This document shows positions 10,793-21,482 of a stretch of DNA of 64,000 nucleotides, piece by piece (positions within the stretch are counted from its first letter, which is position 1; every line of letters begins with the position of its first letter). The notes beneath the pieces were generated by a model. That model ran no database searches and had not been told where the DNA came from. It saw only the letters and a list, made by a program, of their open reading frames with translations. Location: contig CM067083.1 in assembly GCA_034008185.1 (NCBI GenBank), positions 122,341,337 through 122,405,336 on the forward strand. The letters are read 5' to 3'. Position numbers and translations under genes: made by a program. This DNA comes from Gorsachius magnificus (Eukaryota > Chordata > Aves > Pelecaniformes > Ardeidae).

Positions 10793-12246
10793 TCAACCCC
10801 AGACACTGTACGAAGAAAGCAGACAAGCACGTTGCCTGGTGTAAATTACTTTTCACAGCAGGGGTTCGAAAGGCCCTCTGGAAATCACCCAGTGCCACCC
10901 CCCTGCTCAAGCAGGCTCACCCAGAGCAGGGGGCACAGGACAGCGTCCAGGCGGGCTTTGAATATCTCCAGAGAAGGAGACTCCACAGCCCCCCTGGGCA
11001 GCCTGGGCCAGGGCTCGGGCACCCTCACAGTAAAAAAGTTCTTCCTCATATGCAACTGAAACCTCTTCTGCTTCAGTTTGTGCCCATTGCCCCTTGTCCT
11101 GGCGCTGGGCACCACCGAGAAGAGTCCTGCCACGCTCTCCCACCTCCCTGCGATGACCAGCAAGTCTATGACTGGCACAAGAGAATCATGCTCAAGGGAG
11201 GTGAGGCTCAGCCCCTGTTGCAGACAGTTTGGAGCCCTGTTCTCTCCGTGTTGCAGCCCTGACTCCAAGTCTATGCAGATGCAGCAAAACCAGGATCGTG
11301 TCCTCGATGCTGGCCAAGGACAGTGAATGCCTCACTCCTTGCTAGCTTGGGAGAGCCCTCTGCAACGCCTGGAGGAGTCTGATGGGGCTGGAGGGCAGTG
11401 GGGAGGTGCTGGCTGACCTTGGGCTCCTTCAGCCCCACAGCAAGCAGGTCCAAACCGACAAGGGCTTTTCCCTTCCCTCTTGGGCCTCTCCCACAAAGCC
11501 TAAATGCAGGAGACAATTTACCAGGCACTGGCTACAAGGAAGGTTTTGACAGATATTTCTGCGGACAGAGGAGGAAATTCTTTCCTGAGGCAGGAATCTG
11601 GACCTTACCTTTTGCAGCACACCTGAGATCTTGAACATCTTCCAATAGGGGTTGAAGGGTAGCGGCAGCCCCCGAAAGTGCAGAATCCCCCTCTTTGTCT
11701 GCATACAAACGGGTTTCCTGTTTGCATGGGGAATGATAGACACAAAGCAATGCAAGTGATAATCTGGCCGAGCAGCGTGTGGTTGCAGAAAGGCTGACGC
11801 CCCCCGTGCATTTCAGGCCAATCTACGGGCTCATCTGGGACAGCTTTGTGCCCCAGGCCACCCACCGAGTCCACACCCCCCTGGGGCTCTCTCCCATCCC
11901 CGCACAGGGCAAAAGATCACCCAGAGACCCCCAGAGAGGAACAGATGGGTGCAGGCTTGGAGCTGGAAACCAAACCCCGTCCTGACCCACCAAAGAAGCC
12001 AGGCTTCTCTTTCCAGGGGCTCTCTCCACCCCCAGACCACATCCTCTTGGAAGGGCACTCGGAAAACGCCTCTTCCTCAATCCCCCCAGCCTTTGCATCA
12101 CTCCAACGAACACGTTGTCTTTGTGGGGTGCGGAGAACCCCACTGATGGGGGCTGTCGCCTCACCCGTCTCCCCTCTTCCCCTCTCACCTGCAGCACCCT
12201 GGACCAAGAGGAGGAAGAAGGGGAAGAGCAGGTAGAGGATCTTCAT
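10793..12246 (-). CDS. AvBD3: Avian beta-defensin 3-like precursor, copy 2
   Basis: Secreted antimicrobial peptide precursor of 59 residues. The minus-strand coding exons are 12246-12189 (signal peptide identical to copy 1), 11717-11609 and 10805-10793, with the same splice signals and phases as copy 1. The peptide exon keeps the six cysteines (CRQRGGFC, then GGC, GRC and VCC) but differs from copy 1 at about 14 of 36 residues. The last residues are S-V-W-G, as in AvBD1 genes, not F-R-G. It has about six basic and no acidic residues. The promoter at 13043-13037 faces that of AvBD1 head-to-head, about 2.6 kb apart. Intron 3 holds a CR1 fragment with a 14-base deletion. Confidence 0.88.
10852..11127 (-). 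mobile_element. CR1 LINE 3'-end fragment in intron 3 of AvBD3-like copy 2
   Basis: Same insertion as 1271-1556, with a 14-base deletion next to its 3' end and more substitutions there. Confidence 0.85.
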
Positions 12247-12932
12247 GGCTGCCGCCTGTCCCGGGTCTTGACGGGGCTGCAGAGGGGGACACCAAGGCAA
12301 GAAGGGCATGGGGGACCCCAGGCGGTGCAGAAGCCTGGGCGCTGTGCTGTACCAAACCGCAGAGGGGCTACCTCCAGCTAAAGCGGGGCATGCTGCCCCT
12401 CCCTTTCCTTCAGCACCGTTCCCAGCTCTGCACCCCCCTGCAGAGCTTGGGAGCATTTCATCATGCCTCAGCCTCTTGGAAATTGGCTATCTAAGCTGAT
12501 GCTCTTCCATCAGCTTTCTCAAAGCCTCCCACTGACCTTCCCCAACGCACAGGCTGCAGACCTCGGGGCCCGCTGCTGCCAGTTCCAGCAAAACAACGCC
12601 CACTGAAGTTTGGAAAACACAGATTTCAAATTGCCATTGAAAGTTACTGAACCAACAAACTTTTCCTCCCTCCTGCTTCATGTACTCAAGCAGGGTGGCA
12701 CCTTTCCTGTCCCCAAGCTTGTGCTTAGGGAACCTTAGTTCCAGCTTCCACATGTTCTGGGCTCTCAGGCTCATAGGAAGGTTTTTATTCTCTCTCCCAG
12801 GCAGCTCTGCTCGCCTAATTATATGCATGGGTGCTTCCAGCAGTTGGTGGCTTAGACGAGCCTCGGGTGATGGGACTTGAAGAGCGCAGGAGAAGGGGCA
12901 GTTTTGCAGAAGGAGACGCGGCCGTTACCCAC

Positions 12933-13330
12933 CTGAGGAAGGTCTTGGTGTTCAGGCAGTAACAAGGCCAGCAGGAAGCGCTGGCGTCCAGGTGCCCTGG
13001 GGTCCAAGGAGTACCGTTTTGGCCAGAGCACCCAGGTTTTATAGCATTGCTGGTGGGTGGGACATGCGTGTATTCCCATGGGCAAACCTCCCCTCGGCCA
13101 ATGTGACAGCGACCCATCTGTGTGGGGACGAAGGGGTTTGTACCTCGTCCGTCCCTGTGGCAGTGGCAGGGGCTGAGGTGCCTCCTGGGGGCTGTTGCAA
13201 TCTTCACCGTTATCCTCACGCAACGCCTCTTGTGACACCCCGCGGCACAACGGGCACACGGGCTCCCAAACCTGTCGTGCCTGGTACCAAACCCACCAAG
13301 GTGGGTCAATAGGAAAAAGCCTCTGTGTAC
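12933..13330 (-). promoter_or_regulatory. Promoter and exon 1 of AvBD3-like copy 2
   Basis: TATAAAA at 13043-13037, ATTGG about 55 bases upstream, ATTGCAAC at 13201-13194 and the GTGTCACAAGAGG element further upstream, all on the minus strand. Exon 1 is inferred to end near 12933 at a CAG|GTGGGT donor. Confidence 0.72.
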
Positions 13331-13822
13331 ACGTAAGCAGGCTAAGGGAGGCACTTGAACTTCTTAGGCCTTGGAGGCCTGGGCTTGGTCAAGGGAGTTG
13401 GTGGCTTTCTAGGAACTGTGTGATGGTTCAGAAAGGTGAAGATGAGGGTGGGTCGTGGAGGAACAGGTCATGCGAATGAGAGAGAAGCGAGGGATGAAAC
13501 GGGCCAAGCTCATGCCAGCGGGCTGCTGGTCAATGGGCCTCTCTGGCCATGCCCAACATCCCATCACCATAACCTCTTCTATCTTCCGAGGGAACTTTAT
13601 TTCTCACTGATTTTTGGAGGAGGCTCTTCAACACATCTGCTGGCTCCCTCCTGGCACAAGGGAGGACTCCCAGTGTGCAAGCAGGATCTGCCTTCCTCCC
13701 TCCTCCTCCTCCTCTCCTGCAGGGCAGTTTTGCCCGGTCCTGCTGAGGTCCCCTGGCAAGGGCCAGGAGGTATGGAGATGGTGGCGAAACCTCATCCCAG
13801 GAGCGTGAGAGCTTTGTTACAG

Positions 13823-14604
13823 ACACTTAATTCCTTCATACCTTACCCGATCCTCCCTGGAGTATCAGGAAGAGGAGAGCACAGAGGAAGGCTGGAGCTA
13901 CTGGTTCCTCAAAGCAGTCAGCCCAAAATCTCCTTTTCCTGTTTCCCCACCAGAGAAAAGTAGGCATCGCTTTCCTCTTCTGACACCTCTGAGAAGGATT
14001 CCCAGGCCTCCAGCTATGGATCCTGCAGCACCTTGCCTTGCGTGAGGGCTGTTCGGTGCTGTGGTTTGATGGACACCTCTTGGGACACATGCACGCACAC
14101 ACACTGCATCCCTGCTCTTTAGAAACCAGCACCAAACTGCTGCTGTACCACAAAATGGAACTTTTTTCGCTTCTCTTCAAGAAGCTCTCCCAGTAAAACC
14201 CAAGATTGGTCTTGTGGGCAGGTGGGCCTTCCGCTTCTGCTAAGCATGCAGAAGCCATCTTCTGCCTTTTTCATGGTAGTTATCATGCCACCGTGACTTG
14301 ACATCTCAATGGCATGCAAGGAGAAAAGGCCGAGAGGCCAAAATCCCCATCAGGTGACTTCTTGGAGTCAGGGGTCCAGATTGCTCTTCCAAATCCCTTG
14401 AGAGGCAGTTGCCCAGTTGGACATGCAGGGCAACCCCCTCCTGCCCAGCAAGGACTGCCACTTCTCCCAGTTGCGTGAATGGCATCAAATATATTGGCTA
14501 CACAAGTGATGGCTATGTCCATCTTATACTTCTTCACCTCTGATGGCTTTTAGAGGAGATGCAGATTCATTGGATCACCTGGTTTACAGACCTTAATCAA
14601 GAAA
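13823..14604. other. Spacer of the second duplicated unit
   Basis: Non-coding sequence with no recognised gene and no counterpart in unit 1, except the final piece CTGGTTTACAGACCTTAAT (near 14578), which also flanks the CR1 at 7585. Confidence 0.45.
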
Positions 14605-15247
14605 TCCCAGAATCCTAGAATGGCAGGTTTTGGAAGGGACCTCTGGAGATCACCCAGTCCAACCCCCCTGCTCAAGCAGGCTCACCCAGATCAGGGGACA
14701 CAGGACAGTGTCCAGGAAGGCTTTGAATATCTCCAGAGATGGAGACTCCACAGCTCCCTGAGCAGCCTGGGCCAGAGCTAGGGCACCCTCAAAGTAAAGA
14801 AGTTCTTCCTCATTTTCAACTAGAAGCTCTTCTGCTTCAGTTTGTGCCCATGGCCCCTTGTCCTGGCGCTGGGCAGTACTGAGAAGAGTCTGGCTCTGTC
14901 CTTGTGACACCCACCCTTAAGATAGTTCTATATGTTGATGAGATCCCCTCTCAGCCTTCCCTTTCTTCAGGCTAAACAATCCCAGCTTACTCAGCCTTTC
15001 CTCGTAGGAGAGTTACTCCAGTCCCCTCATCATCTTTGTGGCCCTCCTCTGCACTCTCTTGAGGAGTTCCTCATACTTCTTGAACCGAGGAGCCCAGAAC
15101 AGGACCCAGTGCTCCAGGTGGGGTCTCACCAGGGCAGAGTAGAGGGGGAGGAGAACCTCCCTCGCCCTGCTGGCCACGCTCCTCTTAATGCACCCCAGGA
15201 TGCCATTGGCCTTCTTGGCAACAAGGGCACCCTGCTGGCTCATGGTC
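14605..15247 (-). mobile_element. CR1 LINE 3' end, minus strand
   Basis: CR1 C-terminal coding region (15270-15013 carries '[13 protein letters not shown]') and 3'UTR. It ends abruptly at 15247 against the AvBD1 5' region. It is about 10-12% diverged from the related piece at 7585-8230, although the adjoining AvBD1 segments are almost identical. Confidence 0.9.
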
Positions 15248-16394
15248 ATATTCTGTGTGTTGTTGCACATCCCATGCAGGCTGGTAATTCAATCAGATGA
15301 GAAGAGAGAAAGAAGGACTCCCTTCATCTGGGACTGGGCAGCTGCTGGTATCTGCACCAACCAGTTACTTTATCCATCCCAAAGATTGTTCAGCGAGGTG
15401 CCACAGCCCGTGTGCCCGCTGTGCCATGGGGTGTCACAAGAGGCGTTGCGTGAGGATAACGGTGAAGATTGCAACAGCCCCCAGGAGGCACCTCAGCCCC
15501 TGCCGCTGCCGCAGGGAGGGACGAGGTGCAAACCCCTTCGTCCCCACGCAGATGGGTCGCTGTCAGATTGGCCGAGGGGAGATGCTACTTGCGGGGGTCA
15601 GTGCATGTCCCACCCACTGGCAACAGCGTAAAACCAGGGTGTTTTGGGCAAAGTGACACCCCCTGATCCTAACACTTCTGGGTGCAAGTGATTCCTGGTT
15701 GGATTGGTGTACAGCCTGTTGCTGCCTTGGTGCACACTGATCCAACACCTTCACCAGGTAGGTGACCTGGCCACCCATTCAGCCTCCTTATGCACACCCA
15801 TCTTCCTGGAACCGTGTAAATGACAAAGTGTTGGAAGTGTCTCTGAATGGAAACGAGCAACAGAGCTGCCTGGGAAAGAGAATAAAAACCTTCGTAATGG
15901 TCTGAAGAGCCCAGAACCTGTGGAAGATGGAAAGGTGCCTTGATGCTTAGGGAGGGACACCAAGATCTTCTGTTCTGGGGGAATGGGGACTTTCCTCAGC
16001 AAAGTAAGGAGATCTTTTTCGCATAGCAGCACAGAGATTTCTCGTCCTTTCAGGCTTTCAGTTAACTCAAAAGGCTCGTTTGTGTTTCCATTTCTGTCCA
16101 CCAAGACACTTCCCTGCTGTCTTGCTCCTCCCGGGCTTGGTGCTGCACAGGGCAGGGGCAGTAAGTGTGGGGCTGGGGAGGGCCTTTGCTGGGAAGCCTG
16201 GGCATGGTCTTGAGTTGGGATGGGTGCTCCCAATCTGAGCTGGGAGGACTTTCCTGAGCCTGGGGAAGCAGAGGGGATTGGGCAGGGTGGTTTGGGCAGC
16301 CAGCTTTGGACTGGCTGAGGTGGTGGACAGCACTGGCTAACCCTTCCTATAGTGTGGCATCTGCAGGCACATGCATTTCCCTAAACTCTTGACC
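15248..16394 (+). repeat. Duplicated AvBD1 5' region, copy B2
   Basis: Match to 8883-10029 at essentially full identity. Here it runs on without a break into intron 1 and the coding exons of AvBD1, so this is the ancestral arrangement and B1 is the truncated copy. Confidence 0.9.
15431..15757 (+). promoter_or_regulatory. Promoter and non-coding exon 1 of AvBD1
   Basis: GTGTCACAAGAGG (15431-15443), ATTGCAAC (15468-15475), an ATTGG about 160 bases upstream of the donor region, and GCGTAAAACC (15626-15635) where the related genes have CTATAAAACC. Exon 1 ends at 15757 with donor CCAG|GTAGGT. Its first base is inferred to lie near 15655. Confidence 0.65.
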
Positions 16395-16980
16395 CTGGTT
16401 TGTCTATTAGCATGGCACTGAGCACTGGCACAAGCATCTCCGAATGTGCAAACCTTCTCTGCTCTTGCATTTGATTAAGAAGAAGTAGAAGGGAGAGAGT
16501 AAATGCCCTAGTGGTAATCCTGCTCTGCTGACTGTGCTGGCAAGTGTATCTTGTGTCACCCCTTGATCCTGTCTCTCTGGAAAATTCTGCTCAGGGGACA
16601 AACGCATGCCCTGCAAAAGCCTATCACTTGTAAATGTAATTTTTTTTTTCCCTTATAATCTGAGGTTCAGTGTATATTGTTTTCAGCAAAATGGCAACTA
16701 CTGGGTATGAATGCTCGAATGCATTTTTTGAGGAAAACATCAGGAAGACTTGCGAAGAAATAAACTCCAGATTGTCCAACAAGGCTTGTACTTTGTAAAA
16801 TGCTCCCAGGATACCTGTGAAGTTGCAATGCTAAGAATCCTTATTACCTCTTTTTGTTGGAGATTGTTCTTCTGGTTTTTGGCTCACCATTTGTGCCCAG
16901 CCTTGTCCATGTCCTTTCTTTGTTGTCTTGTTATGTTGTTGTCTCTGCAGCCCCGTGAAGACCTGGGATAGGCGTCAGCC

Positions 16981-18061
16981 ATGCGGATCCTCTACCTGCT
17001 CTTCCCTTTCTTCCTCCTCTTGGTCCAGGGTACTGCAGGTGAGAGGCAAAGAGAGGAGATAGGATGAGATGTGACCCTCATTGGTGGTGTCTTCCATGTC
17101 CTGGGAAGTGATCAGATTTGTCATATATATATAACATTTGGGGGGGATTGGCTCTGATGAATGGCTGGGCAGCTGAGGAGCCAGCATGGCACCTCCTGAA
17201 CCTCTCATTGGTCTTTCCCCATGACTTTCCCCATGTGTGCACACACCGCAGCAGAAAAGATAACCTCCTACTACAGAGATAAAGACGTTGGGTTTGGTAC
17301 TTGGTGCATGTGGGAGACTGAGATCCAGGGGCAGTGTCAGCCCCTCTGGAGCTACTCGCATTTTTTAGTTATCCCTACTCACTTTTTTTGACATCTTTCA
17401 CTGTGCAGGATCCTTCCTGGAACCAAGAAATAAGGAAGAATGTCATCGACAAAAAAACCACTGCGAATTTCTGAAGTGCTCGTTCCCCTTTGTCATCAGT
17501 GGAAAATGTTCAAGGTTTTTCTTTTGCTGCAAACTGTAAGTTTTGCGATTAGAGATGCTACTCTGATGGCAGAAGGAGTTGCTGTTGTGTTTAACTGTCC
17601 ATGACTCCCTAATGGCTCAGAGCTAGACATGTTCCAAGGCAGGGGCCAGGGGAGGAAAGGAAGAGTGCTTGGACCTGCCCTGAGCAGGGCTGAAGGAGCC
17701 CAAGGTCAGCCAGCACCTCCCCACCGCCCTCCAGCCCCATCAGACTCCTCCAGGCGTTGCAGAGGGCTCTCCAAGCTAGCAAGGAGTGAGGCATTCACTG
17801 TCCTTGGCCAGCATCGAGGACACGATCCTGGTTTTGCTACATCTGCATAGACTTGGAGTCAGGGCTGCAACACGGAGAGAACAGGGCTCCAAACTGTCTG
17901 CAACAGGGGCTGAGCCTCACCTCCCTTGAGCATGATTCTCTTGTGCCAGTCATAGACTTGCTGGTCATCGCAGGGAGGTGGGAGAGCGTGGGAGGAAGGG
18001 AAAAGTAATTTACACCAGGCAACGTGCTTCTCTGCTTTCTTCATACAGGATCTGGGGTTGA
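16981..18061 (+). CDS. AvBD1: Avian beta-defensin 1 precursor
   Basis: Secreted antimicrobial peptide precursor of 65 residues. Exon 2 starts at 16951 after CTCTGCAG. The coding parts are 16981-17038 (signal MRILYLLFPFFLLLVQGTAG), 17409-17535 (acceptor GTGCAG, donor GTAAGT) and 18049-18061 (acceptor ATACAG), reading on to L-I-W-G and TGA. The peptide exon has the segments 'FLKCSFPF' and 'ISGKCSRFFFCCK', close to chicken AvBD1 (ISGKCSRFYLCCKRIWG), with all six cysteines. A longer N-terminal part with four glutamates precedes the first cysteine. The polyadenylation signal is at 18275-18280. Intron 3 and the last exon match the AvBD3-like genes in inverted orientation but lack their CR1 fragment. 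Confidence 0.93.
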
Positions 18062-18548
18062 GACCCTGAACTGTCCAAGCAGGACGTCCCCTTCGCTTCT
18101 GGCTCCTGGAAACCTCTCCTGACGTCCCCTCCCCTCCCTGCCTCTGCCCTCCCCGGGCGGTGGGACAGCAGGAGTGGAAGCGCTGCTCCTGCTGGGTGCC
18201 CCGGCGCTCGTGGGCTGGAGACCTCCCCTCACGGGCCTGGTGTCCCTTGGGCAGAGGCTGCTTTTCCCGGCTGGAATAAAGACGAGCAGTTTGGCATTGC
18301 AGCGGGTGGGACGTGTGGCCCTTTCCTTGATGCGGAGGGTGTGCCGTGCCTGCTGGCTCTGGGGGCGGCAGTGGGGGGGTGGCAGGAGAAGCGCCTGGGG
18401 ATGCTGGGGGTCCCCGCCGCCTCTGTCCCCGGGGATGCTCTGGCCTGGCAGCCACGTGGGAAGACAGAGCCTGTCAGTCCCTGCCAGGCCAGGGTGTTTG
18501 CTGTGGGTGTGATGGAGCTGCTCGGCGGATGCTCCTTCCTGGGGCGCG
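17694..18548. repeat. Inverted copy of the 3' half of the AvBD3-like units
   Basis: Positions 17694-18548 match the reverse complement of about 10303-11430 and 720-1861 over intron 3, exon 4 and 3'UTR. The CR1 fragment in those units is missing here, with the uninterrupted sequence near 17990-18010. Because the genes lie on opposite strands, the repeat is simply the paralogous 3' end read in the gene's own direction. Confidence 0.88.
18275..18280 (+). promoter_or_regulatory. Polyadenylation signal of AvBD1
   Basis: AATAAA about 215 bases after the stop, in the same context as in the AvBD3-like genes. Confidence 0.82.
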
Positions 18549-19929
18549 TTGGTCATAGATGTCCCTTGTCCCTGGCAGCCACGGCTTCATGTGCAGGGCT
18601 GTTCTGGCTGGTGTGTCCCTTGGGCAGGCATGGCCAGGGCGCCCACCCAACCACCCCAATGGCCCCAGAGGTCCCACTACATAGTGGGATGGGACCTCCA
18701 TGTCCCTCATTTACAGTGGGGCTGAGCATTACAGGGCAGCCCCTGCTCAGCTCCCTCCCTGCTGCCAGCCCCACAGAATCAACCCCTCTAGCAGCCCCAT
18801 AGCCTCTGTCCTTGCCACATCTCTCCTGGAGGGGCCTGATCCTGCAGACATCACCCAAGGAGAGCTTTACAGGCCTTGGAGGGAAGTCGGTCTCTCAGGC
18901 TGGCTGTCCAGCTCCTCCTCAAAGTGACCTCTCCATGGGTCCCATGGACCACAGCCTGGAAATGTCAAGAAGTGCAGTCCAGCAGGGAGCAAGCAGGGTG
19001 TCTTCTCCTCTCTGCCTGCCTTGGACAAACTTGGATTGCAACGTTGTTTTCCGTCAACAGCCAGTGGCCTCAACCTTTCTGCAAGTGCAGACCTCTGCCC
19101 TGTATGGTTAAACACATGTGTGTGTCCCTACACATGTGAGTTTGTCAGTGACTAGTGATCCTGGCTGTTTTACTGAACCCCTTCCATTCCAAGGAGGCAG
19201 ATCACCCTCAGTACTCCATCCCTGAGTTCCCCACCTCCTGCTTCCCCGCTGGGTGTGCAGCCCTTCCCAGAGCCACTCTGCCCTGGTCCTGAAGCTGAAG
19301 GTCCCTGCTCGATTCAGAGTAGCCCAATCTCCTGTGACATAAACTCCTGTGGGAGGGTTGTAGGAGTGAGGATCTGTACAACTCCAAGAGCTGTGTCCAC
19401 ATCAGCTAGGGTCTTTCCTCACACCCACCAGCAGCTCTGACCCTGCTGTCCGTGTCCTGTACCCAGCACAGAGGTTCCCACTGACTTTCCAGGATTGTTT
19501 CCTTCATGTTCATTCATGTAGCATTTAACTAAACATTTAGCAGTCACCACTAACACCCTTTATCTCAGCAGCACAAAGCTGTTCCACTGTCCCATAGGCC
19601 CCTTTGACCAGAACATCTTGCACAAGACTGATGGTGTTGTGGGAAGTCACCCCATGAGTTTAATATAGAAGAGATAGAGGAGAAACAGCAAATAAAGGAG
19701 AAAGATCAATGGATAAATGATATTTTCTGTTACCCATGGGTATGACATGACTTACATATGGAAGCTGTGAACTGGAAATGTTGAGATATATATATATATA
19801 TGTGCATTTGAGCTCATAAATGTATGCAGCAATCAATGTTATTCCCAAAAAATCTGATGAAACTACAAATAAAAGCAGAGATAAAGCCCTTCTCATAATT
19901 TTGAAAGGTGAGAAGGTTTATAATACTCC
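18549..19929. other. Intergenic stretch between the two AvBD1 genes
   Basis: No gene, CR1 or defensin exon recognised. It includes a short (TA)n run at 19786-19801. Confidence 0.5.
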
Positions 19930-20089
19930 TCATGTTCTTGCACATCCCATGCTAGCTGATTATTTTGTCAGATTGGAGAAGACAAGGAGGGAAACCTTAT
20001 CTGCTTTTGTGAGACTGGTTGCTGCTGCCTGTACCAGGCAAAGTCCAGGCGGTTCATGCCGAGCCACCATAGCCCGTGTGCCCGCTGTG

Positions 20090-20394
20090 CCTTAGGGTGT
20101 CATGAGAGGCGTTGCGTGAGGGTAACGGTGAAGATTGCAACAGCCCCCGGGAGGCACCTCAGCCCCTGCCACTGCCGCAGGGAGGGACGAGGTGCAAACC
20201 CCTTCATCCCCATGAATATGGGTCACTTTCTGATTGGCCGAGGGGAGGTTTGCCCATGGGAATACACGCATGTCCCACTCACCAGCAATGGTATAATACC
20301 AGGGAGTTTTGGGCAAAACAGCATTCCCTGACCCAAGGGCATCTGGACCCAAGTGATTTGTTGCTTCCTGAAGACCAAGACCTTCCCTCATCAG
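20090..20394 (+). promoter_or_regulatory. Promoter and non-coding exon 1 of AvBD1-like gene 2
   Basis: Homologous to the other AvBD1/3 promoters from about 19930. ATTGCAAC is at 20134-20141, ATTGG at 20233-20237 and TATAATA at 20292-20298. Exon 1 is inferred to end at 20394. The next bases are GCAAGT, a good GC-AG type donor, where the paralogues have a GT donor. Confidence 0.68.
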
Positions 20395-21482
20395 GCAAGT
20401 AACTATGGGGTCTCTTTCAGGTTGGCCACCAATTCACTCTCTCTGTTGAAGTCCCATCTCATAGTAGAACCATCTAAATGACAAACTGTTGGATAGATCT
20501 GTTCACATAATGACGTCATCTGAGCTTTCTAGGGAAAACAGTAAATTGAAAATATTAATTCCTTCCCATTAGAGCCGGGAATCTGCTGAAGCTGGAACCA
20601 GGGTTTCCCCAGCAGAGGATAAATTAGAAAATTTCTGTGGTATTTGAAAAGGGATACCAGGATCTTGTATTCTGGGGAGATCGGAACTCTGCAACTTAAA
20701 GGGAGTAACCACTCTACCTGCAGCAGTACAAAGAATTTCCATTCTTTCAGCCTTCAGTGAACTTGAAAGGTCATGTTTTCCTGATCTCTTTGGCCACTGA
20801 GACACTTCTCCCCCTTTTCTCCTAACTGGGGAGCTGCTGCACAGAATCATTTTGTGACCGTAGCTTTACTATTGCTTTTGCATTCACCATTGGCACAAGC
20901 ATCTCTGAAATGGGCAAAACTTCTCTACTTTGGCCTTTGGTAAGGAGATGCAGGAGCAAGAGAGCACAGGCATTAGGTATAACCCTTATCTGATGAGCAT
21001 GCTCTTGGAAACATACCTAGTCTATCTGATTCTGTCTCTCTAGAAACATATTTAGGCCTGTTTTAGAGGCAAGTGTGCCATGTGTAAGGCCCAAGGCACT
21101 TCCAAAAGTAAGTTTTCTGACTGCATTCTCTCAATAGCACCAGCTGCTTTTTTACTTAAAACAGCATGAATTGCCAGACACAAGATCCACAGTCTGTGCC
21201 TGGGAGAGAGCGTAAGGAAGATAACTGAAAAATATGTGTTTAGGTATTGCCTCACCTGAAATTTCCTGAAGTATTCACAGGCTATTCATGAAGTTGCACA
21301 GGTAGCCGTTGTTCCTGTGAATGGGCTACAGAAAACACCATCTTCTTTTGCTCAGGATAACACATCTGTGGTCTGGTACACCACAGGGCCCAGGCTTCTG
21401 CACCGCCTGGGGTCCCCCATGCCCTTCTTGCTTTGGTGTCTCCCCTCTGCAGCCCCGTGAAGACCTAGGCTGGGCATCAGCC

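Larger units (their letters stand above)
10034..13822. repeat. Segmental duplication, copy A2 (whole AvBD3-like gene)
   Basis: Second copy of 451-4253, same orientation. It abuts B1 with only a few filler bases (10030-10033). The introns, exon 2 and flanks are nearly identical to copy A1, but the mature-peptide exon is strongly diverged. Confidence 0.93.
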
